A stretch of DNA of 64,000 bases, from positions 186,001-250,000 of the forward strand of contig JAULBX010006664.1 of the NCBI GenBank assembly GCA_032358255.1, in the 5' to 3' direction. Origin of the DNA: Heterotrichella gracilis (lineage: Eukaryota; Sar; Xanthophyceae; Tribonematales; Xanthonemataceae). Of the stretch, positions 60,901 through 64,000 are shown in pieces; the first letter of the stretch is position 1, and each line of letters begins with the position of its first letter. Both the position numbers and the translations under genes were made by a program. Under the pieces are notes generated by a model. It made no database searches, was not told the DNA's origin, and saw only the letters and a program-made list of their open reading frames with translations.

Positions 60901-61852
60901 TTAGTTATTTAAGTTTAATTGTTCATTGATTTCAGTGCCACCCCATTCAACAACGGTGAAACCGCTTCGGTTAAAAATTTCTATTTTTTGCTCTTTGATG
61001 GGTAGATCTGTTGCTTTAGACCATAACATGTAAACACGAAAGAGTTGGTCAGGTTTTGGATCAATAGTAATAGATGCGTAATTATTGTATTCCTGATTGA
61101 ATATAAAATGCACGAAGTTTTTTTCGTTGGCACTCATTCTTGGGCACCAATATGTAATGTAGTCTTCGATCTCTTGTGAGTTTAAACCCATTAACGTTAA
61201 TTTATTTTCAAAAAAATTTGTGAGATCTGTTTTGTCTACAACAAAACCTTCGCTCAGGTTTAATTTTTTTGTTTCTATATTTAAATTCCCATCCCAAAAT
61301 AAATAATGGTATTTTTTATTATTCATTTCAATTGTTCCATCGGGGTTTGATGTAAAATTCCAACCGCTGTTATACTCAGGATAAGTAAATGAAAAATTTC
61401 CTTTCAGATCAAGTTTTATAGAAACCTTTTCGTTTTGTTTGTTGTAAACATATATTATTGGCTTTTCTGCAATAACACGCATTAATGACGACTTAAATTC
61501 AACAACCATCTCTGTTCTGAAGCCAGGTTTAAGTAAGATGGAATCGGTAGTTATTTCGCTGTGATCTTTGTCGCAGAAGAACTTAAATATATATTTTCCT
61601 GGTTTAGTATTCAAAGAGATCTGACCCTTATCATCGGGTTTTTGTTTTTTATTAATGCTATTATATGAAAAAAGCATTTCTTTTTTTACCGGTTTTAAAT
61701 TTGAATCAAAAAACGTGACAATAAGAAAAGTTTCTGTTTTTTTAAGGGTTTTGTCTTCGGCGGTTTTTGTAATTCTGTAATCCGGGATCCATTCTTTTGC
61801 TTGTAAACAAAAGCTAAAAGAAAAAAAATAAATAAATTGCTAATTGTTTCAT
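60901..61852 (-). CDS. Triplicate family, copy 2, split by a frame break in the signal-peptide region
   Basis: An ATG at 61852 opens MKQLAIYLFFF and then hits a stop after an 8-base T run (A run at 61821-61828 on the plus strand). In the next frame the protein continues as SFCLQAKEWIPDYR... and matches both paralogues up to VVEWGGTEINEQLNLNN. A start only at 61677 (MLFSYNSINKK) would lose the signal peptide and first 60 residues. So this is either a sequencing slip, a slippage-controlled gene, or a recent pseudogene. The body has the same KPIIYVYNKQ, YLFWDG and EDYITYWCPRM motifs as the other copies. Confidence 0.7.
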
Positions 61853-61856
61853 GATT

Positions 61857-62819
61857 TTACTTTAATAGATTTAATTGATCACTTATTTCTGTTCCGCCCC
61901 ATTCAACAACTGTAAAGCCGTCGCGTTTAAAGTTTTCAATTTTTTGTTCTTTAACGTGGCAACCATTTGTTTTAGACCATAACATACACACACGGAAAAG
62001 ATGATCTGGCTTAGGATCAATAGTAATGTTTGCGTATTTATTATATTCTTCATTGAACATAAAATGAATATAGTTTTTTTCGTTGGCGCTCATGCGTGGA
62101 CACCAATAAGTAATATAATCTTCGATCTCTTGTGAGTTTAAGCCCATTTGCGCTAATTTTTCTTCAAAGAATTTTACCTGGTCCTTTTTATCTACTATAA
62201 ATCCCTCGTTGAGGTTTAGCTTTTCAGTTTCAATATTTAATTTTCCATCCCAAAATAAATAATGATATTTTTTATCGTTCATTTCAATTGTTCCGTCAGG
62301 ATTGGCCGTGAAATTCCAACCATCTGAATATTGTGGGTAGGTAAATAAAAATTCGCCTTTTAGGTTAAGTTTTATCTCCACTTTTTCTTTTTGTTTACTA
62401 TAAACATAAATAACCGGTTTGTCAACGATCATAGCTTCGTTTGCTTTACGGAAGTAAACATTTATTTCAGTTACATGCGCGGGTTTAATTTGAATTGAAT
62501 CGGTGTATATTTCGCTACAAGTAGCATTATAAAAGAACTGAAAAATGTGTTTTCCCGGTGTAGTTTCAACAATGAATTTTCCGGCAGCATCGCATTTAAG
62601 CATTTTGTTTACTTTGTCCTGGGAAGAACTTATATCTTTTTTTATGACATGGCCTTTTGGGTCTAAAAAAGTAAATATAAACTTGGCCTCTTTACGTGTA
62701 AGATCTTTACCCGGGCCTGTTTTGGTAATAACATAATCGGCTCCAAGTTTTTCTGGAATATCGCCTGCGCAGATAGCAGTGCTTACCAATGTTAAGGCGC
62801 TTAAAAGTAGTTTTTTCAT
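61857..62819 (-). CDS. Triplicate family, copy 1
   Basis: 320 residues. Signal peptide MKKLLLSALTLVSTAICAG; N-terminal beta region (about 20-125); then the family domain with KPVIYVYSKQKEKVEIKLNLKGEFLFTYPQYSDGWNF, KKYHYLFWDG, LNEGFIVDKKDQVKFFEEKL, EDYITYWCPRMSANEKNYIHFMFNEEYN, and FKRDGFTVVEWGGTEI. The two following copies keep these motifs closely, indicating recent tandem duplication. It lies 4 bp upstream of copy 2. Function unknown. Confidence 0.85.
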   Translation of the reverse strand: MKKLLLSALTLVSTAICAGDIPEKLGADYVITKTGPGKDLTRKEAKFIFTFLDPKGHVIKKDISSSQDKVNKMLKCDAAGKFIVETTPGKHIFQFFYNATCSEIYTDSIQIKPAHVTEINVYFRKANEAMIVDKPVIYVYSKQKEKVEIKLNLKGEFLFTYPQYSDGWNFTANPDGTIEMNDKKYHYLFWDGKLNIETEKLNLNEGFIVDKKDQVKFFEEKLAQMGLNSQEIEDYITYWCPRMSANEKNYIHFMFNEEYNKYANITIDPKPDHLFRVCMLWSKTNGCHVKEQKIENFKRDGFTVVEWGGTEISDQLNLLK

Positions 62820-62906
62820 GGTTTAAGAGAGTTATTTAGTATATAAGATGCAAAGAAAGAACAGATTCCATAAAGAATCCATAATAAAAATACAAATATA
62901 AGGGGT

Positions 62907-62926
62907 GTTTTAAAAGGCCTTAAAAC
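62907..62926 (-). terminator. Palindromic hairpin at the end of the T9SS gene
   Basis: GTTTTAA / TTAAAAC with a 6-nt centre AAGGCC, overlapping the stop codon of the gene ending at 62926. It is a weak terminator candidate. Confidence 0.45.
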
Positions 62927-64000
62927 TAGTCTTTTATGAGTTTTTTGGTAACAGAGCCATTATTGCCTTTTACATTAGCAAAATAGATTCCTTTTGGTTG
63001 GCCGGTTAGATCGATCTCCAAACCCTCCTGTTTAATTTCAGAGGAAAATATTAACGAACCTAAAGAATTATAGATATGGATAAAAGAAAAATTAGCATCA
63101 TTTATTGTGAGCGTAACTTTATCAGAAAATGGATTTGGAAAAATACTTAACATTTCATCCACCTGTTTTTTTGAAGAAGCGAAACCGGTACAAATCGAAA
63201 CATTCTGCGTATAACTTGTAGTATTTTTACAACCCGTAGTGGCGGTGCCGGTAACCGAATAGGTCGTTGTAACAGTTGGGGAAACAGTAATGGATTGCCC
63301 TGTAACAGAAGTGCTCCAGGTATAAGTATTAGCTCCAGAGACATTTATTGTTGCTGTTTGTCCGCTACATAATATTGGTGTGCTTGATGTAACGTTCAAA
63401 ATTACGGAGGGTGTTAATGAGGCTGCCAGATTAGCGCGGTAAAGGCGTCCTGTACCACTTCCAGTGTTCTCATCCGTAACATAAACAACAGAGTCTCCCG
63501 AAAAAACGATGGCTTCTTTTTGCGTAGAAGGCATTGTTAAAACAGTGCTGGTGCCAGTTGAGATAAATTTTGAACCTTTAAAGCAAGAAAATAGCCAGAT
63601 CTTATTATTACCAGATAAAGCAACCGTTTTTTTATTAGCGCTTATATCCGCACTTGTTATCCATACGCCGCCATTATTAAAACTATCAACCACCATTGCA
63701 GTGTATGTGCCAGGAGTACTTGGCAAAATATAATGTTTAATTAAACCGTTTGTAGGACTCGTCCGGTTTTTTGTAAAAAGATGAAGAGAGTCATTATAAA
63801 AGAAAAAACCTTCCATATCAAAATTATGATTTCCTGCGGGTGCAGAAAAATTCCTGTCAACATACTCAAAATTAATAATGCCAGCTGTTGTTGAGTTGCC
63901 TGCAATAAGATTGGGATCGCCGATCTTGTAAATTTTTAACCCAGTAAATGTAGCTGCAGAACGGTTATTGTTATTATTACCAAAATCGCCAACATAAATA
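62926..64000 (-). CDS. T9SS-secreted protein, 5' end outside the window
   Basis: At least 357 residues. The frame is open to the right edge: the most upstream part reads IYVGDFGNNNNNRSAATFTGLKIYKIGDPNL, and the ATG at 63816 is an internal Met, not the start. The N-terminal part is propeller-like (IYVGDFGNN, KIYKI). A short PKD/Ig-like segment follows (TPILCSGQTATINVSGANTYTWS), then a T9SS type A sorting domain (about the last 75 residues; LSIFPNPFSDKVTLTIND...GIYFANVKGNNGSVTKKLIKD). Likely surface-exposed. Confidence 0.85.
   Translation of the reverse strand, partial: IYVGDFGNNNNNRSAATFTGLKIYKIGDPNLIAGNSTTAGIINFEYVDRNFSAPAGNHNFDMEGFFFYNDSLHLFTKNRTSPTNGLIKHYILPSTPGTYTAMVVDSFNNGGVWITSADISANKKTVALSGNNKIWLFSCFKGSKFISTGTSTVLTMPSTQKEAIVFSGDSVVYVTDENTGSGTGRLYRANLAASLTPSVILNVTSSTPILCSGQTATINVSGANTYTWSTSVTGQSITVSPTVTTTYSVTGTATTGCKNTTSYTQNVSICTGFASSKKQVDEMLSIFPNPFSDKVTLTINDANFSFIHIYNSLGSLIFSSEIKQEGLEIDLTGQPKGIYFANVKGNNGSVTKKLIKD

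Noticed and set aside
1-64000. tRNA, rRNA and CRISPR arrays
   Set aside because: I scanned the intergenic spaces by eye and saw no cloverleaf, rRNA or short-repeat/spacer pattern; a covariance search would be needed to be certain.

Overview
The window looks like chromosome of a member of the Bacteroidota. It is AT-rich. At least eight secreted proteins end in type IX secretion (T9SS) type A sorting domains, and there is a carboxypeptidase-regulatory/TonB-plug/beta-barrel outer-membrane protein, a LytS/LytTR pair, DUF349 and DUF7619 proteins, and promoters of the TTG-N(17-23)-TAnnTTTG type. I cannot place it below phylum level from sequence alone; the style is that of a free-living, Flavobacteriales-like organism. 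I saw no rRNA, tRNA or CRISPR array.

Layout. 1-2574: four small minus-strand genes separated by imperfect inverted repeats of 95-191 bp that resemble integron attC sites. It looks like an integron gene-cassette array without an integrase, ending sharply next to thiL. 2621-6986: thiL, a pterin carbinolamine dehydratase, folB and an outer-membrane receptor. 7096-7253 is a 158-bp palindrome, followed by gmk and a convergent DUF349 gene. 9761-19231 is a signalling block: two tandem TPR/transmembrane/PP2C-type phosphatases, a MutS2-like ATPase, then a TPR/LytS-type kinase with its LytTR regulator. 19350-26909: three secreted proteins, each with seven propeller-type repeats, and a small repeat protein. 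27039-32267: a six-gene run of secreted paralogues and small membrane proteins. 32391-48187: T9SS cargo interspersed with housekeeping genes (an AddB-like nuclease, asnS, recF, ribH). 48325-50976: a MoxR-type AAA ATPase and a VWA protein. 51706-54689: an ECF sigma factor coupled to a membrane protein and a secreted protein. 54690-58600: an ORF6N protein, a PA0069-type radical SAM enzyme, a pentapeptide-repeat protein and a DUF1801/YdeI protein. 58702-64000: T9SS cargo and three tandem paralogues, one split by a frame break at an eight-base homopolymer.

Most interesting points: the integrase-less cassette array; the ORF6N gene whose conserved motif is written in palindromic DNA, with a related palindrome in its leader; the sigma-factor operon with a perfect 10-bp inverted repeat in front of it; the set of seven-repeat secreted proteins directly downstream of a two-component system; the long palindrome ahead of gmk; and the tandem triplicate family. 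Functional links between neighbours are inference unless stated otherwise.
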